Source: Perkinsus olseni
Taxonomy: Eukaryota > Perkinsozoa > Perkinsida > Perkinsidae
Direction: 5' to 3'
NCBI GenBank assembly: GCA_013115135.1
Contig: JABANP010000294.1
Span: forward strand, 1-64,000
DNA: 64,000 bases
Shown piece by piece: positions 24,369 through 35,203 of the stretch; positions within the stretch are counted from its first letter, which is position 1, and each line of letters opens with the position of its first letter. Made by a program: the position numbers and the translations under genes. Below the pieces are notes generated by a model, which saw nothing but the letters and a program-made list of their open reading frames with translations, was not told the DNA's origin and did not search any database.

Positions 24369-25004
24369 TCACTGCAGTGCGCTCGATGAAGGTAGGGAAT
24401 ATTCCCACACGGTGCGTGAATCGTCAATCTTCGCCTGAAAGCTGTCCATCTGTCGTCCTACTTCGAGCGTATGTTGCTCTCCCCGAGTTGAGGCGATATC
24501 TAATGGACTTATGTGAAGCGGTGTCATTTTCTCACCACTCACTAATCGCTCTGAAGGCCTGCATGTACGTGGAGTGCAGTTCTTCATCGGCGACTCCACG
24601 CGGACGCCGCTCTAATGACTCTAGTTTGTCGTGCAATTTGACGATTTTTTCATCAGTTTCCGCTCTTATCCTCCCAAGCTACTCCAAAATCCCCACACGG
24701 GACTGCCGAAGGAAGGCTGCTCTTTCCCGGGCCTAGGGCGAGCTCCTCATGCTACTGCTGTGTTACCTGTCGACACGCAGCTCCGATACGCGCGGTCATT
24801 TCTTCCTCAACTTCGTTCACCTCCGCCCTGACAGCGGCCAACTGAAGAGGCCCAAGCGACAGCTACTGTCGCTACTTCTCGTCGAGTCCGCCCCTCGTCC
24901 CTACAGCGCCGTGCGCTCTCGACCCTTAATGCTTCCCTGAGCTCTTCTACTGTGGTTGCCAAGCACTCGGGTTGACCCCTTAGCGAGAGAAGCTCTTGAG
25001 CCAA
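24369..25004 (-). CDS. Coiled-coil protein exons (partial model)
   Basis: On the minus strand, a series of short open segments with splice-like borders have strong heptad character: QELLSLRGQPECL then VEELREALRVESARR (about 24995-24890), AEVNEVEEEMTARIGAACRQ (about 24830-24770), LGRIRAETDEKIVKLHDKLE continuing to MQAFRAI (about 24683-24543), then EQHTLEVGRQMDSFQAKIDD to a stop at 24369. A phase-1 intron of about 40 bp joins the last two segments. The charge pattern suggests a structural coiled-coil protein. I cannot assign it to a family or find the true start; upstream exons may extend to about 25100. It is divergent from the 18-exon gene starting at 25886. Confidence 0.4.
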
Positions 25005-25885
25005 TCGACTTTGTATTTTTTAAACCACCGAAGCGACACGGGAGTGGCCCGGGCAACGTGATGGCTGCCTCCTGGGAAGGGCCCGACGCGACACGATGAA
25101 TAAAGGGGCTCACCCGGGGAGCTCCGGATTGCAGAGGCGCATGTTATCGGTGCAGCACGAGCAGTTGTTCCCGTCGCGTCACGCTCCCGTCCGACAACCC
25201 TTTCTCATCGTCAGGGCGCTTCCGATTACACCGACTTCAGTCTGTGCAACGCACAGCCTTGTGCATGCGTGCAGCGAAAGGTCCAAGGTTCGATTTCCAG
25301 CGGTCGCATATTTTTTATCTTAGAACTGAAAGAGCATTACCATCTTCAATCTTAAATCCCACACTGCCTGTGCTCGCGGGCGCTGTTCGTTTTCTCGCTG
25401 CTTGAGGCTGATAAACACTTCCACAGCGATTCGTAAAATCTACCATGTCAGTCGTGTCTTATTTGGTTTCCGGCCAAAAAGGATCTTGAACTCACAGTAC
25501 TTACTGTGATGGGCGACTGCTGTCTCTTTAGTCTTTTAAATCGTTATTGTGATTAGAGCGTAGCCCTAGTAAGCACGAGAACCACTCTGTCATCATTTCA
25601 GTATTCATTTGCCTTGTTCGTAATTGACGCGTGGTTCCGCACCCGCTTCAATCTCCTGTCCTTCTTCTATTGAGTTCCTTCGGCAGTGGTCCTCATACAT
25701 TACGAAGGAGTATGAGCTCTCCAACTATGCCTCTGCGTGTTGCGAATACGTCGTCGACGTAACGTCGACCCCCGCCGCGTGGCAATACGGCGTTACAACC
25801 CTCGCTGCATCATCATTAAGGGAGGGCTCTTCCGTACCCTTTTCAGTGCAAGGAGGGTGTACTCAGTGTTTTCCAACTTGTAATA
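25005..25885. other. Divergent intergenic region
   Basis: It lies between the minus-strand coiled-coil exons and the plus-strand 18-exon gene. It holds a B-box-like string (GGTTCGATTTCC at about 25290) followed by a T run, but no tRNA fold, and an 8+1+8 palindrome at 25753-25769. Nothing else supported. Confidence 0.35.
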
Positions 25886-28800
25886 ATGGCTTCCTACGGG
25901 TCACAGCCGTACCCATCTAACCCCACCGTCGACCCAAGATACGCGACACCTCCCACAACGGACGTAGGCCAGTTGATGGCTGAAATGGCAGGTAGTGTCC
26001 ACGCACTTGGTGTTGCCTTTTTTGATTTTTTTTGCCATCAGAACTTTTCCGAAGTTAACTCCGGAGTACCAAGCTCAGGCCCGGGAGGCGCATCAACATG
26101 TTTTGCAGCTCCAGCGTCAAGGTTAGATAGCTTCTCCTTCACTTGGCGTATCTTAGGTCGACGCGCAGGTATGACGAATGAAGCCGCGAGTTTATTGGAA
26201 CACATGCGGAATCAAATGCGAGAAATGGTCCAGACCGGCCTCACGCCGGGCCGCATCCCGGCCGTCCCCGAGAGCCCAACGCCAACAAGCGAGGAAGGAG
26301 GTAGTAGAATATAAGAGATCTTCGGCAACGTATCCGAGGTCAACTCTGGTTGTCCGCAGGCTCCCATGATATGCCTTATGGAGGTGGCGACTTTGGTCCA
26401 TCTCCAGTGAGAGAGAGTGGGCGGAGCGGCAGGAGCCGAAGGAATAAGGTAGTAGGTTTCAACGCTATACTTCGGTCGATCGAAGCTTCCTCTACACGTC
26501 GTGCTGTGCATGGTACAAGCGCTACGTTTCTCAGCAACAATCTCGTTCTCAATCTGCTCTTCGATGCGCTTCCTTCTCAGCTTCTTCGTTTCGATTTCTT
26601 ATCTCAGATGTCGACCAATGCAGTATCACCCTCTGCTGTGACAGCGGGAGGGTCACAGCCCGAGCTGAGCATCGGCAACCAGCCGTTCAGTACTCCCCCA
26701 GGAGGGCATCCGGATTCGGCTGCCGGCGGGCAGGCCATCCCGGCGACTGCTCCGACTGCAGTCCAACGGGACCCTCGGGATACTGGTAGTACCGAGTAGG
26801 GCCGCTAAATTCGAGTGTAGCGTTGAATGGGAGCGAGTTACTTTGGAAGTAGTCATAAAAGTAGCGTAGGTCACGGAAGAGCCGCAAGAAGTTGTCATTA
26901 GCGCATGAAGCGTCATCTAAGAAATTCTATTGCTTTTTCCCGCAGTATTATAACCAGTTGGGCGTTGGCGATCTCCTCTGATAGCGAAGTTCCCGGTGGT
27001 GTCGTCATGTTCGCCACCAGCATTCTTTTCGTCATTCGCGGACCGCCGCCTTTGAGGTCGATCGGGGCGGCTCTGGCGGGCAGTCACGGGCTTCGCTTCA
27101 GAGTCGATTAAACTGCTTCGGCGACAAGTGAAGGAACTGAAGATGGAGTTGGCGCGAACTAAAGGACCTGAGAGCGCCCAGGAGATGGAGAAGAGGCTGA
27201 GAATGCAGGAGATGGAGCAAAGATATTCCACGCTGGAGAGCACGGTACTAGGGCGGAGTTGTCTCGGGAGGGAGGGAACGAGACAGCCTGGGAAAATCGA
27301 CGCTGAGTCAGCGGCGCGGCGTAGATTTTCCTCGGAGATATTCAAATAGTTTGTGACCGTGCTAAGTGAGGCTACCATGCCACGTGGCAGCGGCCACCTC
27401 AAGTGTGAGAATTTAGGCTGATGGTCTGCAAGATGACGAGCGTGATGCCGTTTTTTGGCGTGATTTTGTATGGGAAAATTCAGCATACAGAAGTGACAAA
27501 TGCGTTGTCAATTCTTGATGGTATCTTCGAGCACTGAGAGTTCCTAGAGTCGACCTCGTTGTCATGACAGTACGATTAGGTGAAAGATCTCCGAGCGCTC
27601 TTATCGGACCAGCTGGGGAGGACGACTCAGGCTGTCCAGCAGGCGGAGTTCCAAGTGAAGGAGCAGGAACGCGTGGAAAAGGCTAAGAGGCCGAAGAACC
27701 CATTCTGTACGCGTACGACGGCGATTGAGGGTTGAATTTTGTGGGCTCAGGTCGACACGGTGCTGATGATGTTTGCGAGTTTTGTGAAGCTAGAAAGGGT
27801 CGGAATCTGGGGAGTGAGCCATCGCTAGCAGCCGGGCCCCCTCGGACGGCTCCGTTGGGAGACCAGCAGGGAAGATATGAGGATTTATTTCATGAGATGC
27901 AGAGTAAGGGGGAGGGTTCTGGTCGAACGTTGAAACATGAGCTGTTCTATAATAGTTTGCTTCAATCTTATTTCTCACAGTTTTCTCGAGCTATCCGCCA
28001 GCCGGGAGCCAGCCGGAATGACACTCTAAGGTTTGGTGATTCTACATTGACAAATGAATCTCGTCGCTTTTCGCTGATCTCCGGACGCCTGAAACCCTCA
28101 TCATCCCGCGCCGATTTTCATGTGTTTAATCCTCTCTAGCTCGTCTTTCGGTTGTGACTCTTGTACAGTCTCTACCCTTTCGAGTTTTCTGTGACTCGCC
28201 CGTGCAGGTACCCTCCTCTCGTATCAGCAGTCGCTCGTTGATATGCTGAAAGAGAGGAAGGAGGATTTAAGGAAGAAGCAAGAGGCTAATAATGATGTAT
28301 TATTTACCGTGGGCAATAACATTCAAGTAGCGTTGACTCTAGGAGATGAAGGAGGCTGAGGACAGGCGCAAAGGCATCAAGGAAGCGGAGGACAAGATAA
28401 TAGCTGATCGAGCGGCGGCCGCTAAGGAGCTGGAGGATGAGTACGCCAAGACGAAGAAGGAATACGAGAAGGCGTGGGGGAAGGGTGCCGACTTGAGCCC
28501 AAGTAGTATCGGGAACTGGTTGTCTCCGGATTCACTACCGTACGAGAAATCTGAGGATTGTGAAACATTTCAGTGACTTAACCTTTGCAATTCTCGAAGT
28601 TTTGAGCTCAAATTTTGACACTAAGTTCGCGGTATATAGTCTTGTTGTCTAATCTGGGCGGGCGCTGAAAATTTGATCGATTTTGGATTTTTTGTACGTG
28701 TATGAGAAATTTCAAGTCGGAATTTACTATATTGTAGAAGTTATCTCTGCGCAACCGGTTCCACTCTGTACATGTCTCTACTGTCCTTTTCTTTTCATAC

Positions 28801-31605
28801 GAGAGACTTAAGCGTGGTGCAAAAAGCGTGTTTGGATGCCGTACTTGCTCAGGGACTTTGGCTCTAGCGAGCGCCAACGAGGGTCGGATGGCGGCTGAAG
28901 CGGCAGAGAAGCAGCAAGCGGAGGCTCAACAGAAGGCTAAGTAGTAGCATATGGGGGAGAGTGGGAGGTTGATGGACGCGGCCATGACAGCAGCGTGCTT
29001 CCCTTGGACATTAAGGGGGGTGGCGTGGCTGAACTGTATTCTGGGGTCCCACTTACAGTCGAGAAACGGTACGAGAGTACTCTAGGTCGTCAGAGTAGAA
29101 TGTTTGCAGTTGCTCTTGGCTCGGTAGTCTGGTCTGTCAGGGAGCAAGAAGAGAAAGCAAAAGCGTTCCAGCGCCAAGCAAGGAAGGCAGCGGGAGGTGG
29201 TGACACGAAGGGTAGTGGGAAAGATAGTAGAAAGGGTAGCAGCAAGAGCTCACCGGAGCCGTCTAAGAAGAAGTCAGCGGCGTCCAAGGGGAAGGCGAAA
29301 GAAAGTTCGAGCGATAGCGAAGCCTCAGATGATGTAGTGATGGGGGAAATGTGGTACCGATTGAGGGCGATGGGATTTCTTCCTACGACCAAGGAGCTCC
29401 CTTTTATCTGTCATTCGCCTCTGTAGCAGTTTTCTCTTTTCATCTGGTATACAGCAGGGTCTTGAAATTTTCGCTCGCCCATAATATTACGGATCGGACT
29501 TGTCATCCAGTTTCATTCTTACAATCAGTGGATCTCCTGAATGTTGTCTAGTAACTCTTGAAATTCGACGAGTACTCCGGGACAACTAGTCCCGAGAAGG
29601 GTGATTTGCATCACGGTTCGGTTTGAACCCGTTTTAATATCCGGGATACCATAATTTCTCTGAATCGTGCTTGCCATGGCAGTAAGTTCCCCTGACTCTA
29701 TCGGTGAGTTTATGGGCCTCATTGGACGGGCTTACCGTTTCCGTTCAGTTGCTTTTTTGAATAGCCACCGTCTTTTCAGAGTGCTGTCTTGGCCCGGGTG
29801 TTAGCGCGAGGTGACGGCGAGGATAAGGATTTGGCAGCGAACGTGCAGATGGCGGAGTTGAGGAGACATCAGCAGGCTGAGATAGAGAAGCAACAGAACA
29901 CTCTTAATGAGCAGCGACAGGCTATTGAGGTTAGTTGAGGGATAGGTCTCCTCTGAATTGGTGGAATTGTGGTATCAACGGTAGTTCGGAGTACGGAAGG
30001 CCAGGCTCGACGAACTGCTACTTTGGGAGCCTCTGTCTCGTTAGAGCGCTGCTGTGATGGTATAATAAGGGTTAACAAGGGATTTCTAATATCGAGAGTC
30101 ATGATAGGGTCCTGGACGGCTTGTGGACTGCTCTTGGTTGCTTTGCGGATGCTACGTCAGTGAGGATGAGCAGTTGCTGTTGATATTAGGAGCAGAAGGC
30201 GCAGCTGTCGCAGCTTCAAGAGGAGCTGAGAGCTCGAGCGCAGCGGCAGCAGCCACCACGGGGGGAGGCCTCTACTGGCAGTGATGATGAGGAGGACCAG
30301 AGCCCTGCTGCTGCCGCTCCTGCCTATCCTCCGCCAGCTCAGCAGCAGCAGGAGCAGTGGACTCCCTCTCCGCCGTCCCAGGGGCCGTCGTATCAGACAT
30401 CAGCAGCCTCTTGGGTGCCTGGGAGACCAGCGGATCGTGAACAGTACTTGCAACAGCAACAGCAACCGTCTTCGGGAGGGGTACCGGTAGTGAGCGCTGT
30501 CTTGGTGCCGCCGGAGAAGGTCGTCAGCGGAGACCGGAGGGGAGGCACTCAGCAGCAACAGGCCGGGGTGGGCAGGCACGGGCTGGTGATATTCTGACAC
30601 CTCTAGCTGTTCTTTCAGGCGCCACCGCCATCGTACGCGGCTGTAGCCAGCGGGGCGCCGACGTCCCCACGCTATGCCGCCCAGCAGGGGTATGGGGGAC
30701 CGCAAGGTTATTATGGACAGCAGAGTGGATATACCATACCACAGGTAGTTGGCGGAGCGAAGCGTGGCAGGTTTATCATTTTTGGATACCGTGTACTTTT
30801 CTAGGCGCAAGTTCCGATGCCACCGCCGAGAAATCTGCGGGTACCAACTCCTGAGCTCCCGGAGCAGCAGCAACAGCAGCAGCGACCGGCGGCGCCACTG
30901 TCGCAAGGTAACCTCGGTCTTCGTAGTCGGTGAAAGAATTCGTGATGGTGTAGGCCAGCCGCAGCAGCAGCAGCAAAGGTGGCAGGCTCAGAGTGCACAG
31001 GCCGTTCCGAAGGTCGCCACACCGTCTCCTCCCAAGTTCCCCAAGGTTCCATTAGTGGGAGCTAGAAAGACGAGGAAGAGTAGCGGCACCGCTGCCGTAG
31101 GCAGACCGCAAGTAAGAACTCCTGCTCACCGACTAGCGAGCTCTTGGGCCTTTTGCTGCTGGGAAGGGCATAGTATATTCACTCAGTACTATGCAGACGT
31201 CCTTATACTCCATACATAGATTACTTATTAACTTATGTCAGTTGGATGTATAATTCACGCGATTTTTTCAATATTTTTACCTTTATTGTTATATATCGAA
31301 CAACCTTCATCAGGCGTCGGCAGCCACGGCACCATCCTCCGCTGCGCCTCAGCAACAACAGCAACAGCAGCAGCCCGCCGAGGAGCCCTCTAGGGTTCCC
31401 GGAATTAGGAGGAAGGTGAGTGGCCTCGGGTGAGCTTCACTGATGATCATTAATGTGCCTTTCGAGACACTTGCGGGTAGCGTAGTGTAACAGCTCTCAA
31501 GCGTTCTGTTTTTAGTTGACGGGCAATCTCAGCGCAGCCAAGGGGTGGCCGGGTGCTGAGACGCCGGCTCCTGCGGATTCCGAGTTCAAGTGGCCCCAGC
31601 AATAA
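25886..31605 (+). CDS. Coiled-coil and poly-Gln low-complexity protein (18 exons, 849 aa)
   Basis: Exons: 25886-25991, 26169-26300, 26360-26448, 26608-26785, 27102-27244, 27580-27706, 27751-27903, 28208-28296, 28343-28502, 28868-28940, 29141-29333, 29780-29929, 30190-30567, 30619-30744, 30805-30907, 30954-31111, 31314-31415, 31516-31605. They total 2,550 nt, exactly 850 codons with all phases compatible, which is strong support for the model. Residues ~1-200 are Pro/Ser/Gly-rich. Residues ~200-550 are helical and highly charged (KLLRRQVKELKMELARTKG, a K/E-rich block in exon 9, and RRHQQAEIEKQQNTLNEQRQ), predicted coiled coil with a Lys/Ser-rich break. Residues ~550-849 are Gln/Pro/Ala-rich with several CAG/CAA runs. 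A scaffold or condensate-forming role is possible but not shown. No family recognised. Exon 2 may start 12 bp earlier, at 26157. Confidence 0.7.
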
Positions 31606-31789
31606 GATGGAGTTTTTATAGTAACCCAGAAGATGTGACACTTGCCGCTCCTCCATTCAAGAGCATCATAATTTCGTGGCGCAGTGACGCTGACAAGTTT
31701 TACAGTGTTACTTCGTCCACTAGTATCAATCCTTACATTTTCTCCTTTCTCCACGTTGATTGCGTTACTTATCTTCTCGGCCGTCGAGG

Positions 31790-32135
31790 TGGCGTTGTTG
31801 ACGATGAAACGTCCTCGTTCTCTGCATTCAGTCGAGGCACTCGTAGAGGGCTATCATCGACCTAAGGCTCCTCACCATGAACAGTACCGTATCTTAAAAT
31901 AATCTGTAATTGAAATTTTCGATTATTATATTATTATAGAGAATTGTTGAACAAAGCACAGTTGTTGGCGATGCAACGTCCTCGTTCTCTGCATACAATT
32001 GAGGCACTCGTAGAGGGCTACCATCGACCTAAGATTCCTCACCATCAACAGTACCGTATCTTAAAATAATCTATAATATATCTATTGAAATATTCAATTT
32101 CATATTACTATAGAGAATTATTGAATAAAGTAGAG
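31790..32135 (+). repeat. Tandem duplication (about 170 bp) carrying a short conserved ORF
   Basis: Two adjacent units, about 31790-31960 and 31961-32135, each hold ATG plus a peptide of about 31 codons. The pattern (M-K/Q-RPRSLH, then EALVEGYHRPK, PHH and QYRILK) ends in the same stop; the ATGs are near 31804 and 31972. The AT-rich DNA after the stops is also shared but more diverged. Differences within the ORF leave it open in both copies. In the first unit the frame runs upstream through a hydrophobic stretch. It sits between the 18-exon gene and the zinc-finger gene, so it could be a small gene pair, UTR, or a relic exon. Confidence 0.45.
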
Positions 32136-32220
32136 GTTATTGGATGAATCTCTTCACTGATCAGCCGAGGCACACGGCTGATGATACTGAAAAAAATAAC
32201 TGTCAATTAGCTTGTTCACC

Positions 32221-32961
32221 ATGTCTAACGAATTATCTCTCAACGACCTGGACGCTCAGCTGGCGGCCTTGGAGGCCTCATCTTCGGATAGCGATGCCAG
32301 CAGCAGCGAGGACGAGGTGGGCACAGTTTCTTAGTCCTGCACTGTGACGAGTGGCCTTTAAGCTGAGTGTCGAATATCTTTCTATTTCGTAATTATTGTG
32401 ACGCCTTTTGTTGATGGTCGTCGTTTGTTCTCTCAGAGGTCTCCGGTTCAAGTCCCACGCGAAACAAAGAAGCGAAAACTGAATGACGAAGAGAAGGCGC
32501 AGGAGAAGCTGTCGAACAAAGTGTTGCGGAAGAAGATGCGCCAAGGCCTCTCAAATTTGTGCTTCTCCTACTTGACAGGAAAATGCAAATTTGAGGAGAT
32601 GGGCAAGCCTTGCCTGTTCAGTCACGTGAAGCCGGAGGAGATGACCGACGCAGACAAGGCCGAGCTCATTCGGGAACTTCGGCATCGGAAAAGATTCGAT
32701 CCGGCCTTGGCCCGGGTGGCGCAGAATCTCAACATTCCGATGTGCCGAATGTATAAGAAGACCGGCCAGTGCAAGCAAGGCGAGAAGTGCAAATTCTGGC
32801 ACTTGCGCAACGAGTTGGACGGCCGGTGGAAGGGAATGGAGTTTTGGTGCGAAACCTGTTACCTTGGGTTCACCTCGGAGGAGCAGCTGAAGGAGCACAA
32901 GAACGGCAAAACGCACAAGTCAAACAGCTGGTCGTGGCAGCAGCAGCAGCAGAGTTGGTGA
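32221..32961 (+). CDS. Zinc-finger protein with two CCCH fingers and one C2H2 finger (2 exons, 206 aa)
   Basis: Exons 32221-32316 and 32437-32961 are joined by a 120 bp phase-0 intron ending TTCTCTCAG. The start follows TTCACC. Exon 1 is an acidic Asp/Ser tail (SSSDSDASSSEDE). Exon 2 begins with a basic KKRKL segment, a possible nuclear signal. Finger 1 is C-X7-C-X8-C-X3-H (from Cys74), finger 2 is C-X8-C-X5-C-X3-H (near residues 133-153), and a U1-type C2H2 finger C-X2-C-X12-H-X5-H follows near 173-195. The tail is Gln-rich. The combination points to an RNA-binding nuclear protein, perhaps in mRNA processing. I cannot name an orthologue. It is followed on the same strand by the JMJD5-like gene, 250 bp away. 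Confidence 0.8.
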
Positions 32962-33212
32962 CGTAAACATTCCTGTTCCTTGTTATCATTCACGTCTCGG
33001 ACTTTTTTGAGTGTCGTGTTCTCGAGTGGGTGGGTCGGTATCGGTCGAGCGGTCAGTGTGCCTGGTGCGGTACTCGACGCAAAGGGAGCGGCGTACAACA
33101 GTGCTTTACTAGTTTGGAATATAGTGAGAGTAAGAGCCTGATTCATTATGACGGCGAGTTTATAGAGGTCTTTCGTGAACACAGCGGAGCGAAACTTGGT
33201 TTTATCATTTCA

Positions 33213-34444
33213 ATGGAGTCCGGTGGAGACAAGATGGAGCGGGTGAAGGCGGTGATCTCGGAAATCATAAAAGACGAATCGAACGACTCTGATGACTGCC
33301 GGCATCTGATGGGCATGCTTCCTGAATTGGAAAGGGCGATGTCTTCTACTAGGGCGGCTCGGGCTGTGTACGACGAGGCCTGGGCTACCATCCACACTGG
33401 CCACTACACGAAGGTTCACCATGGCTGTCGCGAAGCCTTTGCTGTTGCCGCATGCTGCTTGGCGTTGCTGGAGAAGTCGACGTTTTATGCAGATATGGGT
33501 ATCATGATTGGCGGTCCGTCGACGCGCTCCTATGAGCTCTTGGAGGAAGTCTGCAGAGATATCACAGCCGCAAGCGTGCCGGTCGCGCAGCCAGAGAAGC
33601 GAGTTCGACGAGCTTTTCCTGCGGGGAAGGAGAAACCGCCGGTTTTGAAGCACCCAGTTGATGAGCTAGAGGTGTCAGAATGCTCATTCGAGAAGTTCCT
33701 CACGGAGTACTTCATCCCCCAGAAGCCGGTGAAGATCCGAGGACTAGTCTCTAGCTGGCCCGGAGTACAGTCCTGGGCCGACCCAGATCACTGGACCCTC
33801 GGCAAGTACGGTGACCGACTGGTACCGATCGAACTCGGCGGGTATATGAGCTCGAGTTACAGTCAGCGTCTTATGAAGTTGCGAGACTACGTGGAAGAGC
33901 ATCTGATGAAGCCAGCCGAGGACGCGGCGGACCAGTCGATTGCGTACTTGGCCGAGTACGAGATATTCAACCAGATAACAGAGTTGGAAGAGGAGGTGCA
34001 GCCAGTGCCCGATGCGTGTTTGAGTGCCGACGAGGGGATCGTCAGGCGGCTGCTGTTCTTCGGCCCAGCAGGGACCGTCTCTCAGACTCATCGCGATGCA
34101 AACAACAATATCAAATGCATGGTACGGCGATGGCGCTTCACATCGGCTTTGATACGGCTTTGGTTCCTTCTCAGGTCGTCGGCTGCAAGTACGTTCGGTT
34201 GTTTAGCCCTTCGCAGGAGAAGTGTCTTTACCCCCTTCAACGCGGTATTCTCACCAATAACTCGACCTTGCCGACTGACATCCTCACCGAGCCGATTGAT
34301 CCCGAGAAGTATCCCCTGTACAGTGAAGCGGTGTATTCAGAGGCCATTCTCAACGCCGGCGACGCCTTGTTCTTGCCGAGCAATTGGTGGCACTTCATAA
34401 AAAGCTACGAAGTCACAGCTAGTATTGCACATTTCTTCCGTTGA
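33213..34444 (+). CDS. JmjC-domain oxygenase, JMJD5/KDM8-like (2 exons, 392 aa)
   Basis: Exons 33213-34121 and 34175-34444 with a 53 bp phase-0 intron (GTACGG to TTCTCAG). The N-terminal helical half (AWATIHTGHYTKVHHGCREA) resembles the KDM8/JMJD5 N domain, and the C half is a cupin/JmjC fold: YFIPQKPVKIRGLVSSWPG, then SIAYLAEYEIFNQI, FFGPAGTVSQTHRDANNN, GCKYVRLFSP and LFLPSNWWHFIKS. The Fe(II) ligands are His293, Asp295 and His376, and Lys308 matches the 2-oxoglutarate-binding Lys. Length fits the family (human protein about 416 aa). Members act as 2OG-dependent hydroxylases (arginyl hydroxylation for human JMJD5); the substrate here is unknown. The frame is open upstream of the chosen ATG, but no better start with family similarity is seen. 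Confidence 0.85.
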
Positions 34445-35203
34445 CTTACACGTTTCTGCTTGTCCTCTGTTTCTTCTATGGTGAGCTTAATTGATGGTTC
34501 CGGTCGACTTTATCGGGTTCCCGGATTAGTGGGGAGTGCTCCGTTGTGAAGGCTTGGGAAGTGGCAGGGATGTCGGCCGGTGGAATTGGTTTCCGAGAGA
34601 CCGTGAGCTCGAGCTTCTTGAGATGAGTTGCCGGATAGTCGCAGCCGGGCGTCGCCCGGTCATCGCGGCAAGATCATTCTGTTCGAAGGCGAACTCCTCT
34701 CTGGTGCGTTGGGTGGTCAAAGCCGAATAATATCAATCGTTCTGGGAGAACGATTTACTCGGCGGAGCACTGCGTCTCCCGGGGGTGCTGTAAGAAGTGC
34801 TCCTGCCCTCGAGAGAGATTTGATAATCAACAACGCTGCATCGGTTTCCTTGACTGTGAATGACGCCGTCAGACTGCCCTCGGCAGTCTGTTGGCCTTAT
34901 GCTATGTAAAACTTCTAGATGTACCGCTACCTCCACATTCAGCCAGCGGAGGGCTGAGTTTAGGGTTCTTGCGCGAGCTACAGCATAGTCTGGTTGTTGG
35001 TCCCCTCTGCCGATGATCCGACTAGCCGTAGCTCCAAGAATGTTGATTTCGAATTACTCAATTTTTGTGCGCGCTAGACCCCCGCCCTCTGTTGCTCCTC
35101 GCGGCGAATGATTCGCCGCGAATCGCTAAATCATCACTTTGGGACTGCGAGGTCACACGCTCAGGTGTCAACACTCAGCTTAACTTGGCCAGTTCCGCTG
35201 TAT
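34445..35203. other. Intergenic before P450-1, rich in hairpins
   Basis: No gene. Contains three strong inverted repeats: around 34748-34768 (9-bp arms), around 34868-34888 (9-bp arms, 3-base loop) and 35099-35121 (11-bp arms, 1-base centre), the last about 80 bp before the P450-1 start. Confidence 0.5.

Noticed and set aside
25225..25320. tRNA gene
   Set aside because: A B-box-like GGTTCGATTTCC and a T run are present, but no acceptor stem or anticodon arm can be formed.
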